A stretch of 55,391 nt of DNA. It comes from Flavobacteriales bacterium (GTDB lineage Bacteria > Bacteroidota > Bacteroidia > Flavobacteriales_D > Crocinitomicaceae). The first letter of the stretch is position 1; each line of letters begins with the position of its first letter. Under the pieces are notes generated by a model. The model was not told the origin of the DNA. It worked only from the letters and a program-made list of their open reading frames with translations, and ran no database searches. The position numbers were made by a program, and so were the translations under genes. The DNA is taken from NCBI GenBank assembly GCA_947500875.1, contig CANMUN010000012.1, positions 1 through 55,391 on the forward strand. Direction: 5' to 3'. Shown piece after piece: positions 43,683 through 52,593 of this stretch.

Positions 43683-45800
43683 ATGTCGTTCAGATTCCTT
43701 TTGTTGTGTGGCCTTTTTCCATGGGTAATGTGGAGCCAAAAAACCCATGTGATAAAAGGTTTTGAGGCGCTAAACGCTAAAAATTTTGGAATTGCTCTAG
43801 AGGTTTTTAATCGCTCGCAATCTTCCCATCCCAGCATTGCGTCATTCGGCCTTTTTAAATTGTACTTCGATTCGAAAGAATTTAATTCCGTGGACAGCGC
43901 TTGGCATTACCTGCATCGGTCCATGCAGTTCTTCGTTACGGATTCTATTCAATTGAAGTCCAATTTGCGCGCGATGCTTTATTCCTTGGGATGGACCCGG
44001 TCGAATCTTTGGGAGCAATATCAAGCATTGGCGAATGAAAAGTTCGAGGCATTGACCGAAGCGGAAAACCTGCAAGGTTTGACCGAATTCCTTGAATCGA
44101 ATCCGCAATTTAGGCAATATGCTGAGGTGGAAAGGTATAGGGACTCCCTTTGGTTAGACCTTTGCGACAATCGAGATCTTTTTTGTTTGATGGGCTTGAA
44201 ATCGAAGAGCCCGTCGTCCTTCTTTCGAGAGGAAATTGAACGGCAAATTGACGTTAAGTCGTTCGAAGGTTGGGTCGTTAACAATACGGAATCCGAACTG
44301 TCTACCTACCTTCAATACCATCCTTACAGTCGATATATTGTCCCGGCTCAAGACGAACTGTACCGCATCTTTGTTCAAAAACAAGACACGAACGAGTACC
44401 AGCGGTTTTTAAAACGTTACCCTTCGAACCGCAACGTGAATAAAATTTGGAAAGCGTATTTTCATGCCTCCATTGGAAATTACGAGCCGGCTAAAATGTT
44501 GATTTTTTTATCGCTTCACCCGGACTATCCTTTTAAGGATCAGGTTGTTCAAGAATTAAAATGGTATGGGAAGGTGCTATTTCCAATCATGAATCAAAAA
44601 GACCTATACGGTTTCATGGATGAAGAAGGAAGTCTGGTGGTGGGATTTGCCTACGAGGAAGTCAATGATTTTCATGAGGGGTTAGCAGCGGTGATGAAAA
44701 ACTCGAGGTATGGGGTGATTACGACGAATGGGGAGGTTGCCGTAGAATTCGTTTACGATCTTATCTCTGATTTTCAATCAGGGCATGCCATCGTTAAAAT
44801 CGAGGATAAATTCGGATTAATAGATCGGAATGGGAAAACGGTGATTCCATGCGTTTACGAAGACTTACAGTTTGTATTTACGGATTTATTGCTTTTTTTG
44901 GAGGACGGACAATACGGCGTAATGAATCTTCAAGGTCAGCGGAAAATTGCTCCAAAATTCCCGGATTTTTTACCCGTAGACGATAATTTCGCCCTGGTGT
45001 CGGATGGTCAAGGCAAAGGCGTTTTGCATTCCAGTTTGGATTTATTGATTCCATGTGCATCGGATGAAATCAAGATTATTAACGAAGGGTTTCTTGTTAA
45101 AAACCAAGGTAAGACCGGGGTTGTTGATTTTTTAGGACGTCAGGTGGTTCCTTGCGATTACGATGAGATATCTCCAACCATTTTTCCTTTTTTATTGGTT
45201 CGTAAGGATAAAAAGTTTTTTCACTTGAGCACCAAAAATTGGCGGATTGTAACCGTTCCTACAGAGGTGTTCGAGGGGTGGAAAGAGGTTTCCGTATTCA
45301 ACGGTAGCAATTTTTTAGTCCAGCGTAAGGGTAACCAATACTGGGTGGATACCTTGGGTAAATTGACCAAGGCAACGAAATTACCAACGGTTGAGTTTTC
45401 TGGTCAGAACTTGGTTGCAAATCAAACATCGAACGGTAATCTTGGGATTTTTGACCGTCAAGGTACGGCGCTTACGGGCATGGATTTTCAAGAAGTACAA
45501 CTGTTGGAAAACGGATTCATGAAAACGATGAAAAATGATAAGTGGGGGATTTATAACCTCAACGGTTCATTGATCGCTGACAATCGGTTCGATGAGGTTG
45601 TGTTTTGGCCCAAAGTAGAGCTTTTTCTAACCGAGATGGATGGCAAGAAAGGCGTGATTGATCTTACAGGAAGCATGCTTCTTGAAAACAAATTCGATGC
45701 AATAAAAGTACATTCGGAACAATTTTTGTCCATGAGCCTTGAAAATCAACTCCTTTATTTTAATTTTAAGACGGGGAAAATGGTAAAATTGATCGAATGA
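43683..45800 (+). CDS. WG-repeat protein, secreted
   Basis: A 705-residue protein. I choose the ATG at 43683 just after the promoter box; an earlier frame start adds only nine residues. A signal peptide (about 1-18) is followed by a helical, TPR-like region (about 20-300) and about ten WG-type beta repeats (about 310-700) of roughly 33 residues each, with cores such as Y-G-F-M-D, F-G-L-I-D and W-G-I-Y-N followed by I-P or similar and a Y/F-D/E pair. WG repeats are structural and their roles are mostly unknown. The TonB-like gene overlaps the stop (ATGA), so the two should work together at the envelope. Confidence 0.88.
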   Translation: MSFRFLLLCGLFPWVMWSQKTHVIKGFEALNAKNFGIALEVFNRSQSSHPSIASFGLFKLYFDSKEFNSVDSAWHYLHRSMQFFVTDSIQLKSNLRAMLYSLGWTRSNLWEQYQALANEKFEALTEAENLQGLTEFLESNPQFRQYAEVERYRDSLWLDLCDNRDLFCLMGLKSKSPSSFFREEIERQIDVKSFEGWVVNNTESELSTYLQYHPYSRYIVPAQDELYRIFVQKQDTNEYQRFLKRYPSNRNVNKIWKAYFHASIGNYEPAKMLIFLSLHPDYPFKDQVVQELKWYGKVLFPIMNQKDLYGFMDEEGSLVVGFAYEEVNDFHEGLAAVMKNSRYGVITTNGEVAVEFVYDLISDFQSGHAIVKIEDKFGLIDRNGKTVIPCVYEDLQFVFTDLLLFLEDGQYGVMNLQGQRKIAPKFPDFLPVDDNFALVSDGQGKGVLHSSLDLLIPCASDEIKIINEGFLVKNQGKTGVVDFLGRQVVPCDYDEISPTIFPFLLVRKDKKFFHLSTKNWRIVTVPTEVFEGWKEVSVFNGSNFLVQRKGNQYWVDTLGKLTKATKLPTVEFSGQNLVANQTSNGNLGIFDRQGTALTGMDFQEVQLLENGFMKTMKNDKWGIYNLNGSLIADNRFDEVVFWPKVELFLTEMDGKKGVIDLTGSMLLENKFDAIKVHSEQFLSMSLENQLLYFNFKTGKMVKLIE

Positions 45801-46558
45801 ATAGCCTGAGTCAACGTGAGCGCATTGTATTGTCCTTCATTCTTTCCTTGGCTTTTTTTGTCTTTTTGTTCATGGCTTTGCAAATAGCTTACTATGAAAG
45901 GTACATTCCTGTAGAACCTTTCTTTAAGCCCGAGGTAGCCACTATGGATGACCCTTTGGAATTAAGCCCACAAGATTTAAGCATACAGTCGAATTCAAAC
46001 GAATTGAAAAATTTGAGCAGGGACATGAACGACTCGCGCCAAGCTTCCAATACGCTATTCTCGGAAAACAGGGCTTCAGGAGATCCCAACGAGCGCATTC
46101 GACAATTTGAACAACAGCTTTTTGATGAGGCAGGAGGTCAGAAGGAACGGGAGAAAATTTTAAAAGAACATCAACAAAACCAGCAGAAAAATCCAGACCC
46201 CAATGCTGCTAATAACACCAAGGGCGAAAAAAGCAACGGCGACAACAAGCAATTTAAAGGCGATGTCATGGTGGACTGGAAATTGGACGGTCGGACGGCG
46301 TATGAAAACAACAATTGGTGGGTGAGAAATCCGGGCTACACCTGCGGTTATGGCTCTTCCGGTAAAGTAGTGGTGAAAATAACCGTCGATCACAGTGGAA
46401 AGGTGGTTCAGGCCATTTACGATGCAAACGCGAGTTCGGGAGCGAGCCAATGCATGATCGAACAATCCGTGTCCTATGCGAAAAAATCCAAGTTCAACTA
46501 TAAGGAGGCTTCGGGGCAGCAGTCAGGATTTATCGTCTATCGGTTCGTTTCTCAATAA
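45797..46558 (+). CDS. TonB-like energy-transducer family protein
   Basis: A 253-residue protein with one N-terminal membrane helix (about 10-32), a long polar, Q/N-rich linker (about 40-160) and a C-terminal domain resembling TonB's: N-P-G-Y motif, a G-K-V-V-V-K-I-T-V strand and a final strand with F-x-V-Y-R-F. A pair of cysteines (about residues 180 and 216) may form a disulfide in the domain, which is not usual for TonB. It probably spans the periplasm from the inner membrane, coupling to an outer-membrane partner. It overlaps the WG-repeat gene by 4 bases. ExbB/ExbD genes are not in view. Confidence 0.78.
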   Translation: MNSLSQRERIVLSFILSLAFFVFLFMALQIAYYERYIPVEPFFKPEVATMDDPLELSPQDLSIQSNSNELKNLSRDMNDSRQASNTLFSENRASGDPNERIRQFEQQLFDEAGGQKEREKILKEHQQNQQKNPDPNAANNTKGEKSNGDNKQFKGDVMVDWKLDGRTAYENNNWWVRNPGYTCGYGSSGKVVVKITVDHSGKVVQAIYDANASSGASQCMIEQSVSYAKKSKFNYKEASGQQSGFIVYRFVSQ

Positions 46559-46569
46559 TTTTTAATTTT

Positions 46570-46588
46570 TAATCATTTATTTTGATTA
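46570..46588. promoter_or_regulatory. perfect palindrome upstream of the XRE/S24 gene, candidate operator
   Basis: TAATCA (46570-46575), 7-base spacer, TGATTA (46583-46588). It ends 5 bases before the -7 box, where a bound regulator would block RNA polymerase. Autoregulation by the downstream gene product is the simplest reading (inference). Confidence 0.5.
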
Positions 46589-46593
46589 TTTAT

Positions 46594-46601
46594 TAAATTT
46601 G
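46594..46601 (+). promoter_or_regulatory. -7 promoter box TAAATTTG for the XRE/S24 regulator gene
   Basis: An exact TAnnTTTG ending 16 bases before the ATG at 46618, directly downstream of the palindrome at 46570-46588. Confidence 0.55.
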
Positions 46602-46617
46602 TTGAAACATTACCGAT

Positions 46618-47424
46618 ATGAATATTGGAAATAACATTAAAATTCTACGAAAGAGAAAGGGGAAATCGCAGGAGGAAATGTCCTTGGAATTGGGCTTGAA
46701 CCGTTCAACGTACAGCGGTTACGAAAACAACATAGCGCAGCCGAACCTCGAGAACATCCTCAAAATAAGTCAGTATTTTGGATTGACGATTGAAGATTTG
46801 ATTTCTAAAGATTTTTCGTCGTTCAAAGAGCTTGATTGGCGCTTAATCACCGAACAATCGGAGGCGCGTTTAAAAGGACATACGCTGAGGGTTTTGGCGA
46901 CCGTGGTGGATATCAACCGCGATGAGGTGGTGGAAGTCATTCCTGAAAAAGCAAGTGCAGGATATGCTGCAGGTTTTTCAGATCCTGAGTTTTTCATTGA
47001 TTTCCCAACGCTCAGTTTGCCCTTTTTGTCGAGCAATAAAAAATACAGAGCCTTTCCAATACAAGGGGATTCCATGCCTCCCGTCAGCCAAGGTTCAATC
47101 GTGGTAGGAGAATTCATACAGGATTGGACACGCTTGAAATCCGAGATTCCCTACATATTGGTAACGAAATCGGAAGGGATCGTCTTTAAAAAGGTGCGAT
47201 GCAATGAAGGGACCTCCTCCCTGGTGTTAATTTCAACGAATTTGGCCTATGCGCCTTACGAATTACCGATGTCGGAGGTCCTGGAAGTTTGGAAATTTGT
47301 ATGTTATGTGAGCCGCACCCTGCCGGATTTTCAACCCGATGAGAACGGTGTTTTAACGGCAATACAACACCTTCAATCCGATGTTAAGCGCTTGATTCAA
47401 CAACAGCGTGACCCGTTAAATTAG
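46618..47424 (+). CDS. XRE-family regulator with S24/LexA-like C-terminal domain
   Basis: A 268-residue cI/LexA-like repressor. The N-terminal helix-turn-helix (about 5-60) has the XRE pattern [20 protein letters not shown]. The C-terminal S24 domain (about 140-235) has S152 in Q-G-D-S-M-P-P and a lysine at K191/K192 in I-V-F-K-K-V, fitting the Ser-Lys dyad. An Ala-Gly pair at A114-G115 or A118-G119 is a candidate self-cleavage site. It may thus respond to damage or stress, but not all family members cleave. It is followed by thrS with its own promoter. The palindrome upstream suggests self-regulation. Confidence 0.92.
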   Translation: MNIGNNIKILRKRKGKSQEEMSLELGLNRSTYSGYENNIAQPNLENILKISQYFGLTIEDLISKDFSSFKELDWRLITEQSEARLKGHTLRVLATVVDINRDEVVEVIPEKASAGYAAGFSDPEFFIDFPTLSLPFLSSNKKYRAFPIQGDSMPPVSQGSIVVGEFIQDWTRLKSEIPYILVTKSEGIVFKKVRCNEGTSSLVLISTNLAYAPYELPMSEVLEVWKFVCYVSRTLPDFQPDENGVLTAIQHLQSDVKRLIQQQRDPLN

Positions 47425-47457
47425 CTTCGTTTTTCCATTTAATTCATGGATTTTCGC

Positions 47458-47465
47458 TACTTTTG
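47458..47465 (+). promoter_or_regulatory. -7 promoter box TACTTTTG for thrS-infC-rpmI-rplT
   Basis: An exact TAnnTTTG ending 9 bases before the ATG at 47475. No -33 element at the expected distance. Confidence 0.58.
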
Positions 47466-47474
47466 TGCCCAATT

Positions 47475-49421
47475 ATGGAAGCAATGATAACGGTTTTCTT
47501 ACCCGATGGGTCCTCGCGAGAAGTTCCGCGTGGAAGCACCTCAATGGATGTCGCACTGAGCATCTCCGAAGGGTTGGCTAGAAATGTGCTGGCAGCGAAA
47601 GTGAACGGTGAAGTGGTGGATTCGAATCGATCCCTCCCGGAAAATGCAACGCTTCAATTGTTAACATGGAACGATGAAGAGGGAAAGTCCACCATGTGGC
47701 ATTCTTCCGCACACCTTTTAGCCGAGGCTTTAGAAGTGCATTTTCCTGGAATCAAATTGGCCATCGGTCCTCCCGTGAAAAACGGTTTTTATTACGACGT
47801 CGATTTCATGGATCATGCATTTTCCGAAAAGGACTTAGAAAAGGTCGAGCAAACCATGAAAGAACTTGCCAAGTTGAAAAGTCCTTTTGTGCGTAAAGAA
47901 GTAACAAAAGCCGAAGCAATCGCTTATTTTACGGAAAAACAGGATCCCTATAAGTTGGAATTAATCAACGAATTGGAAGACGGTACCATTACATTTTACA
48001 CGCAAGGTAATTTTACGGATTTGTGCCGAGGGCCACACCTTCCAGACACGGGGGCTATCAAAGCGATTAAGTTGCTTTCCATTGCAGGAGCCTACTGGCG
48101 TGGGGATGAAAAGAATAAACAATTGACCCGTATTTATGGAATTACGTTTACCAAAAACGCGGAGTTAAGCGACTATTTGGAAAAATTAGAAGAAGCGAAA
48201 AAACGCGATCACCGTAAATTAGGGAAAGAACTGGAACTTTTTACCTTTTCGCAAAAGGTAGGACAAGGCCTTCCTTTGTGGTTGCCAAAAGGTGCGGCAT
48301 TGCGCGAAAGGCTAGAGAATTTCTTAAAGAAAGCTCAAAAAGCAGCAGGATACCAGCAAGTCATTACTCCTCACATTGCCAACAAAGAGTTGTACGTTAC
48401 CTCTGGCCATTACGACAAATACGGCGCGGATTCCTTTCAACCGATACGTACGCCAGATCCCAACGAAGAGTTTTACTTAAAACCCATGAATTGTCCGCAC
48501 CATTGCGAAATATTCAAGTCAAAACCAAGGTCCTATAAAGAACTTCCCGCGCGGTTTGCAGAATTTGGTACCGTTTACCGCTATGAGCAGTCCGGCGAAT
48601 TGCACGGATTGACCAGGGTTCGCGGGTTTACCCAAGACGATGCTCACATTTTCTGCATGCCGGAACAAGTAAAGGAAGAATTCAAAAAAGTCATTGAAAT
48701 TGTGTTATACGTTCTTAAGACGCTAAGTTTCGAAAACTTTACGGCGCAGATTTCCCTTCGCGATCAAGAGAACAGAAGCAAATACATCGGCAGCGAAGAA
48801 AATTGGGTTAAAGCGGAGCAAGCCATTATTGAGGCGACAGAGGAAATGGATTTACCGACGAAAATTGCCTATGGAGAGGCGGCGTTTTACGGCCCAAAAC
48901 TGGATTTTATGGTACAAGACGCGTTGGGTCGTGAGTGGCAGTTAGGCACCATTCAGGTGGATTACAATTTACCAGAACGCTTTGAATTAGAATACATTGG
49001 TTCGGACAATCAAAAACACCGCCCTGTGATGATCCATAGAGCCCCCTTTGGTTCAATGGAGCGCTTTGTGGCCGTATTGATTGAACATTGTGCTGGAGAT
49101 TTTCCGCTTTGGTTAACCTCAGAGCAATTCGTGGTCTTGCCAGTGTCCGAAAAGTACAACGACTACGCTCAAAAAGTTTTAGAATTGCTAAATAATTCCG
49201 ATATTCGCGGTCTTGTTGACGAACGAAACGAAAAAGTGGGGAAAAAAATCAGGGATGCGGAAATAAATAAGTATCCTTTTATGATTGTAGTAGGTGAGAA
49301 AGAGGCGGAATCAGCCACGCTTTCGGTTCGGCAAAGAGGCTCCGGGGATTTAGGAACGATGAAAATCGAAGACTTTGCAGACCTGGTGATTGGTGAAATG
49401 GAAAAAGAGTTGGTAAAATAA
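47475..49421 (+). CDS. thrS: threonyl-tRNA synthetase
   Basis: A class II aminoacyl-tRNA synthetase that attaches threonine to its tRNA. From the ATG at 47475 it has 648 residues (another ATG nine bases later is equally possible). Domains in order are an N-terminal TGS domain (about 1-62), the editing SAD domain (about 65-225, with H-S-S-A-H and C-R-G-P-H), the class II core (about 240-530, with zinc-binding M-N-C-P-H-H and F-G-T-V-Y-R-Y-E) and the anticodon-binding domain (about 540-648). Length is normal. It heads the conserved thrS-infC-rpmI-rplT cluster. Confidence 0.98.
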   Translation: MEAMITVFLPDGSSREVPRGSTSMDVALSISEGLARNVLAAKVNGEVVDSNRSLPENATLQLLTWNDEEGKSTMWHSSAHLLAEALEVHFPGIKLAIGPPVKNGFYYDVDFMDHAFSEKDLEKVEQTMKELAKLKSPFVRKEVTKAEAIAYFTEKQDPYKLELINELEDGTITFYTQGNFTDLCRGPHLPDTGAIKAIKLLSIAGAYWRGDEKNKQLTRIYGITFTKNAELSDYLEKLEEAKKRDHRKLGKELELFTFSQKVGQGLPLWLPKGAALRERLENFLKKAQKAAGYQQVITPHIANKELYVTSGHYDKYGADSFQPIRTPDPNEEFYLKPMNCPHHCEIFKSKPRSYKELPARFAEFGTVYRYEQSGELHGLTRVRGFTQDDAHIFCMPEQVKEEFKKVIEIVLYVLKTLSFENFTAQISLRDQENRSKYIGSEENWVKAEQAIIEATEEMDLPTKIAYGEAAFYGPKLDFMVQDALGREWQLGTIQVDYNLPERFELEYIGSDNQKHRPVMIHRAPFGSMERFVAVLIEHCAGDFPLWLTSEQFVVLPVSEKYNDYAQKVLELLNNSDIRGLVDERNEKVGKKIRDAEINKYPFMIVVGEKEAESATLSVRQRGSGDLGTMKIEDFADLVIGEMEKELVK

Positions 49422-49446
49422 AACGGAAAAGACTGAAATAATTTTA

Positions 49447-49989
49447 ATGAGAAGAAACCCAAGGCCTGTACGCAAAGTTGAAGAAGATCAACACCGCATA
49501 AATCAAAAAATCATTGCCAGTGAGATACGTTTGGTGATGGAAGGGCAAGAACCTCAGGTGATGTCGGTGGCTGCCGCTTTGGCCCTTGCTGACGAACAGG
49601 AATTGGATTTGGTAGAAATTTCCCCAAATGCTAAGCCACCCGTATGTAAAATCATGGACTATCGAAAGTTCATGTACAACCAAAAGCGAAAGCAGAAGGA
49701 ATTAAAAGCCAGGCAAAGTAAGATTGTGGTTAAAGAAATCCGTTTCGGTCCCAACACGGACGACCATGACTTTAATTTTAAGTTATCCCATGCAAGGAAT
49801 TTTCTGGAAGAGGGTAGCAAAGTTAAAGCCTATGTTTTCTTTAGGGGAAGAACCATTGTGTTCAAAGACCGAGGAGAAATTCTTCTTCTCAAGTTTGCAC
49901 AAGAGTTGGCCGATGTGGGTATTGTGGAGCAGTTGCCAAAACTGGAAGGAAAGAAAATGATTTTGATGATTAATTCAAAAAAGAAATAA
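49447..49989 (+). CDS. infC: translation initiation factor IF-3
   Basis: A 180-residue factor that binds the 30S subunit, prevents premature 50S joining and checks the start codon. The N-terminal domain (about 15-85, with R-I-N and [20 protein letters not shown]) and the C-terminal domain (about 95-178, with K-E-I-R-F-G-P-N and V-F-F-R-G-R) are both complete. It starts with ATG, whereas the E. coli gene uses AUU for autoregulation, so that particular control is not expected here. It lies 25 bases after thrS. Confidence 0.98.
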   Translation: MRRNPRPVRKVEEDQHRINQKIIASEIRLVMEGQEPQVMSVAAALALADEQELDLVEISPNAKPPVCKIMDYRKFMYNQKRKQKELKARQSKIVVKEIRFGPNTDDHDFNFKLSHARNFLEEGSKVKAYVFFRGRTIVFKDRGEILLLKFAQELADVGIVEQLPKLEGKKMILMINSKKK

Positions 49990-50024
49990 AGACGCTAATT
50001 GTTAATTAATTAAGAACAGAAACA

Positions 50025-50222
50025 ATGCCTAAAATGAAAACAAAATCCAGTGCTAAAAAGCGTTTTACGCTCACTGGAAGTGGTAAAATTAAGCGTAAGC
50101 ATGCGTTCAAAAGCCACATCTTAACCAAGATGTCCACCAAACGCAAGCGAAACTTAACCCACGCAGGAATGGTGCATTCGTCCGATGAGTCGAATGTAAA
50201 AATGCAACTATGCATGAAATAG
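50025..50222 (+). CDS. rpmI: 50S ribosomal protein L35
   Basis: A 65-residue, very basic protein. The [14 protein letters not shown] start and the K-R-K-H-A-F-K-S-H segment are characteristic of L35. It lies 35 bases after infC in the usual order. Confidence 0.97.
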   Translation: MPKMKTKSSAKKRFTLTGSGKIKRKHAFKSHILTKMSTKRKRNLTHAGMVHSSDESNVKMQLCMK

Positions 50223-50248
50223 TAGTTGGTTTAAAAAGTGTTTAACCC

Positions 50249-50294
50249 GATGCATAGAACCCAAGCCCACTGAAACAGCGTGGCTCTCTGCATC
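50249..50294 (+). promoter_or_regulatory. structured RNA between rpmI and rplT, candidate L20 autoregulatory site
   Basis: GATGCA (50249-50254) pairs with TGCATC (50289-50294). An inner stem AGCC-C-AC (50264-50270) with GTGGCT (50280-50285) has one bulged C, and the two stems are separated by an asymmetric internal loop (9 bases left, 3 right). L20 recognises two stems across an internal loop in E. coli; the similarity is at this general level only. It ends 14 bases before the rplT start. Confidence 0.45.
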
Positions 50295-50308
50295 AAAAAA
50301 AGTAAATT

Positions 50309-50656
50309 ATGCCTAGATCAGTAAATCACGTTGCCTCCCGGGCACGAAGGAAAAACTTCATGAAGTTGGCCAAAGGGTACTATGGCCGTAGAAAAAATGT
50401 TTGGACCGTTGCTAAGAATGCCATTGAAAAAGGACTTCAATATGCGTACTCCGGTAGAAAACAAAAGAAACGAAATTACCGTTCACTTTGGATTGTTCGT
50501 ATCAATGCAGGTGCTCGTCAGTACGGAATGAGTTATTCCAAATTTATGGGACTTGTTAACAAAAGCGAATTGACCCTCAACCGTAAAGTACTTGCGGATT
50601 TAGCCTTGAACCATCCCGACGCCTTTAAGGCGGTGGTTGAAAAGGTGAGTAAATAA
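50309..50656 (+). CDS. rplT: 50S ribosomal protein L20
   Basis: A 115-residue protein that binds 23S rRNA early in large-subunit assembly. The start [15 protein letters not shown] is diagnostic, as are [11 protein letters not shown] and R-D-R/K-K-K-R-x-Y-R-S-L-W-I-x-R-I-N-A. It is preceded by a structured spacer and followed by a strong terminator, closing the translation cluster. Confidence 0.98.
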   Translation: MPRSVNHVASRARRKNFMKLAKGYYGRRKNVWTVAKNAIEKGLQYAYSGRKQKKRNYRSLWIVRINAGARQYGMSYSKFMGLVNKSELTLNRKVLADLALNHPDAFKAVVEKVSK

Positions 50657-50679
50657 ATTTTCAATAACAACAATTAGCG

Positions 50680-50709
50680 AAAGCCATTAGCATTTCTAAT
50701 GGCTTTTTT
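50680..50709 (+). terminator. intrinsic terminator after rplT
   Basis: An 11-bp perfect stem, AAAGCCATTAG (50680-50690) with CTAATGGCTTT (50696-50706), a 5-base loop and six T (50704-50709). Its last T is also the first base of the next promoter box. Confidence 0.93.
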
Positions 50710-50716
50710 ATTTTTG
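50709..50716 (+). promoter_or_regulatory. -7 promoter box TATTTTTG for the oxidoreductase operon
   Basis: An exact TAnnTTTG starting in the terminator T-tract and ending 5 bases before the ATG at 50722; an almost leaderless transcript is predicted. Confidence 0.52.
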
Positions 50717-50721
50717 AAGTC

Positions 50722-51690
50722 ATGGTAAAAATCGGTCTTTTTGGGATTGGACATTTAGGGAAAATTCATCTTAGAATCCTTAAAGGCCTTAACCCGTATT
50801 TTGAAATAGTAGGGATTTTTGACGTCGATGTGGTCGAAGGTCAACGCGTTGCAGAAGAACATGGCGTCCCATTTTTTGAAGATGCCGGGGAATTATTGCA
50901 ACAGGTAGATGCCATAGATATTGTGATTCCAACGCCTTTTCATTTTGAATGGGCTAAGGCAGCCATGCAAAACAAAAAGCACGTTTTCGTCGAAAAACCA
51001 ATCACCCAGACGGTCGAGGAAAGCAGGGAGCTGATGCATTTGTTGCAAGAATACCCCGTGGTCTTTCAAGTGGGTCACGTAGAACGTTTTAATCCTGCTT
51101 TCGTAGCTGCAAGGCCCTTGTTGAAGTCGCCTGAGTTTATTGAAACCCACCGTTTAGCCCAATTCAATCCTCGGGGTACGGACGTACCTGTGGTGCTCGA
51201 TTTGATGATTCACGACCTAGACATCATTCTTCATGTAGTTCAATCCCCCGTGGTTTCGGTTTCTGCTTCCGGAGTGGCGGTGGTGAGTAAAAGTCACGAC
51301 ATAACCAATGCGCGCCTTGTTTTCGAAAATGGAACCGTTGCCAACCTAACGGCGAGCAGGATTTCATTGAAAAATATGCGGAAGTCACGGTTTTTTCAGC
51401 GCGATGCCTATGTTGGTGTAGATTTTTTAAACAAAAGCATTGAAGTAGTGCGTTTAGAAGCATTGAACGGCACCCCGGATCCTTATGATATGGTCTTGGA
51501 TTTAGGCGAAGGAAAACCTTCAAAAAAACTGAGCATTGAAAGTCCTCCGATTTATCCAACGAATGCCATAGAAGAAGAGTTGAAAGAATTTGCCCAGGCC
51601 ATTGGGGGAGGAGCACCCGTTTCCGTTGATTTAAAAGCCGGGCATCAAGCCCTGGATCTTGCCTATCGAATATTAGACATGCTTTCTTAA
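50722..51690 (+). CDS. Gfo/Idh/MocA-family NAD(P)-dependent oxidoreductase
   Basis: A 322-residue enzyme. The N-terminal Rossmann fold (about 1-120) starts I-G-L-F-G-I-G-H-L-G-K-I-H and holds the E91-K-P motif, which contributes the catalytic lysine K92. A G-H-V-E-R-F-N-P stretch (118-125) and a conserved H-D-L-D motif mark the C-terminal substrate domain. Homologues oxidise sugars, sugar nucleotides or related compounds. The following lipoprotein and sugar transferase genes suggest a nucleotide-sugar substrate for surface polysaccharide, which is inference. It begins the operon after the rplT terminator. Confidence 0.92.
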   Translation: MVKIGLFGIGHLGKIHLRILKGLNPYFEIVGIFDVDVVEGQRVAEEHGVPFFEDAGELLQQVDAIDIVIPTPFHFEWAKAAMQNKKHVFVEKPITQTVEESRELMHLLQEYPVVFQVGHVERFNPAFVAARPLLKSPEFIETHRLAQFNPRGTDVPVVLDLMIHDLDIILHVVQSPVVSVSASGVAVVSKSHDITNARLVFENGTVANLTASRISLKNMRKSRFFQRDAYVGVDFLNKSIEVVRLEALNGTPDPYDMVLDLGEGKPSKKLSIESPPIYPTNAIEEELKEFAQAIGGGAPVSVDLKAGHQALDLAYRILDMLS

Positions 51691-51696
51691 AATAAT

Positions 51697-52593
51697 ATGG
51701 AAACTTTTTCGTTACGGCGACGCATGATGTTCAAAAACGCAGTTTTTGCCTTGTTGATGATGTTGGTAACGGGATGTGTAAAAAATAACCCGGATCCTTC
51801 TTGGCTGTATGTTGGTAAGTGGGCCTTAAACGCCAACCCAAACTTGAGCGGTACAGAAGGTGAATTAACCCAGAATTTTAGCGAAGCGTGGGTATACATC
51901 AACGACGAGTGCGTTGGGGTTTTTGAACTGCCCGTTAAGATTCCGGTTCTCAAATCCGGGGTGGTGGACGTGAAAGTATATCCTGGTATCAAGGATAATG
52001 GCATTTCAGGCACAAAACGCATTTATCCTTTTTGCAACGTCTTCCAGCAGTCGGTAGAACTGGTGGCAAACCAGACCGTTTCGTTGAATCCGACAACCGC
52101 TTATTTGTCCTCGACGAATTTCATCATCGAGGATTTTGAAGGTGCGAACGTTATGTTGGAAAACGATCCCAATACCTCCTTGGCAAATTATTTTGTCAGC
52201 AATCAAAATTTACAACCGTTTAATGGTAATTCCTATGCTAAAGTCAATCTAAATGCTACGGATTCCATTTGGATTGCCTATACCACTTTCGGATCTTATC
52301 ATGCGAAAGGCAAAGAGGTTTACTTGGAAATCGACTATTACACCACCAACCGCATCATTACCGGATTGGTTGCGATTTCGCCCAGTGGGATTAAAAAGAA
52401 TACCAACATTCAATTGAATAAGTCAACTCCCGAAACGGTGAAGTGGAAGAAGATTTACATTGGGCTAAAAGAACTCATTGGTGCTTCCGATGCCAATGCC
52501 TATTTTGACCACAGTTTTGAAGCCTTCAAGGAAAGCGGAATGGCGAACACCGAAATTCGCATCGATAACATTAAAGTGGTGTATTTTCAATGA
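51697..52593 (+). CDS. lipoprotein of unknown function
   Basis: A 298-residue protein with a basic n-region (R7-R-R) and a lipobox ending at C27 (L-V-T-G-C). A second ATG at residue 10 or 11 would give an equally good signal. The mature part has a short beta region (about 30-140) containing V-Y-I-N-D-E, as in PEGA-like or carbohydrate-binding folds, and a C-terminal jelly-roll-like part (about 145-298). No catalytic motif is seen. It starts 6 bases after the oxidoreductase gene and overlaps the sugar transferase gene by 4 bases, so it belongs to that operon and may help polysaccharide assembly or recognition. Confidence 0.75.
   Translation: METFSLRRRMMFKNAVFALLMMLVTGCVKNNPDPSWLYVGKWALNANPNLSGTEGELTQNFSEAWVYINDECVGVFELPVKIPVLKSGVVDVKVYPGIKDNGISGTKRIYPFCNVFQQSVELVANQTVSLNPTTAYLSSTNFIIEDFEGANVMLENDPNTSLANYFVSNQNLQPFNGNSYAKVNLNATDSIWIAYTTFGSYHAKGKEVYLEIDYYTTNRIITGLVAISPSGIKKNTNIQLNKSTPETVKWKKIYIGLKELIGASDANAYFDHSFEAFKESGMANTEIRIDNIKVVYFQ

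Noticed and set aside
46559-46617. Possible tRNA or small RNA in the AT-rich spacer
   Set aside because: No cloverleaf or T-loop sequence; the spacer is explained by the palindrome and -7 box.
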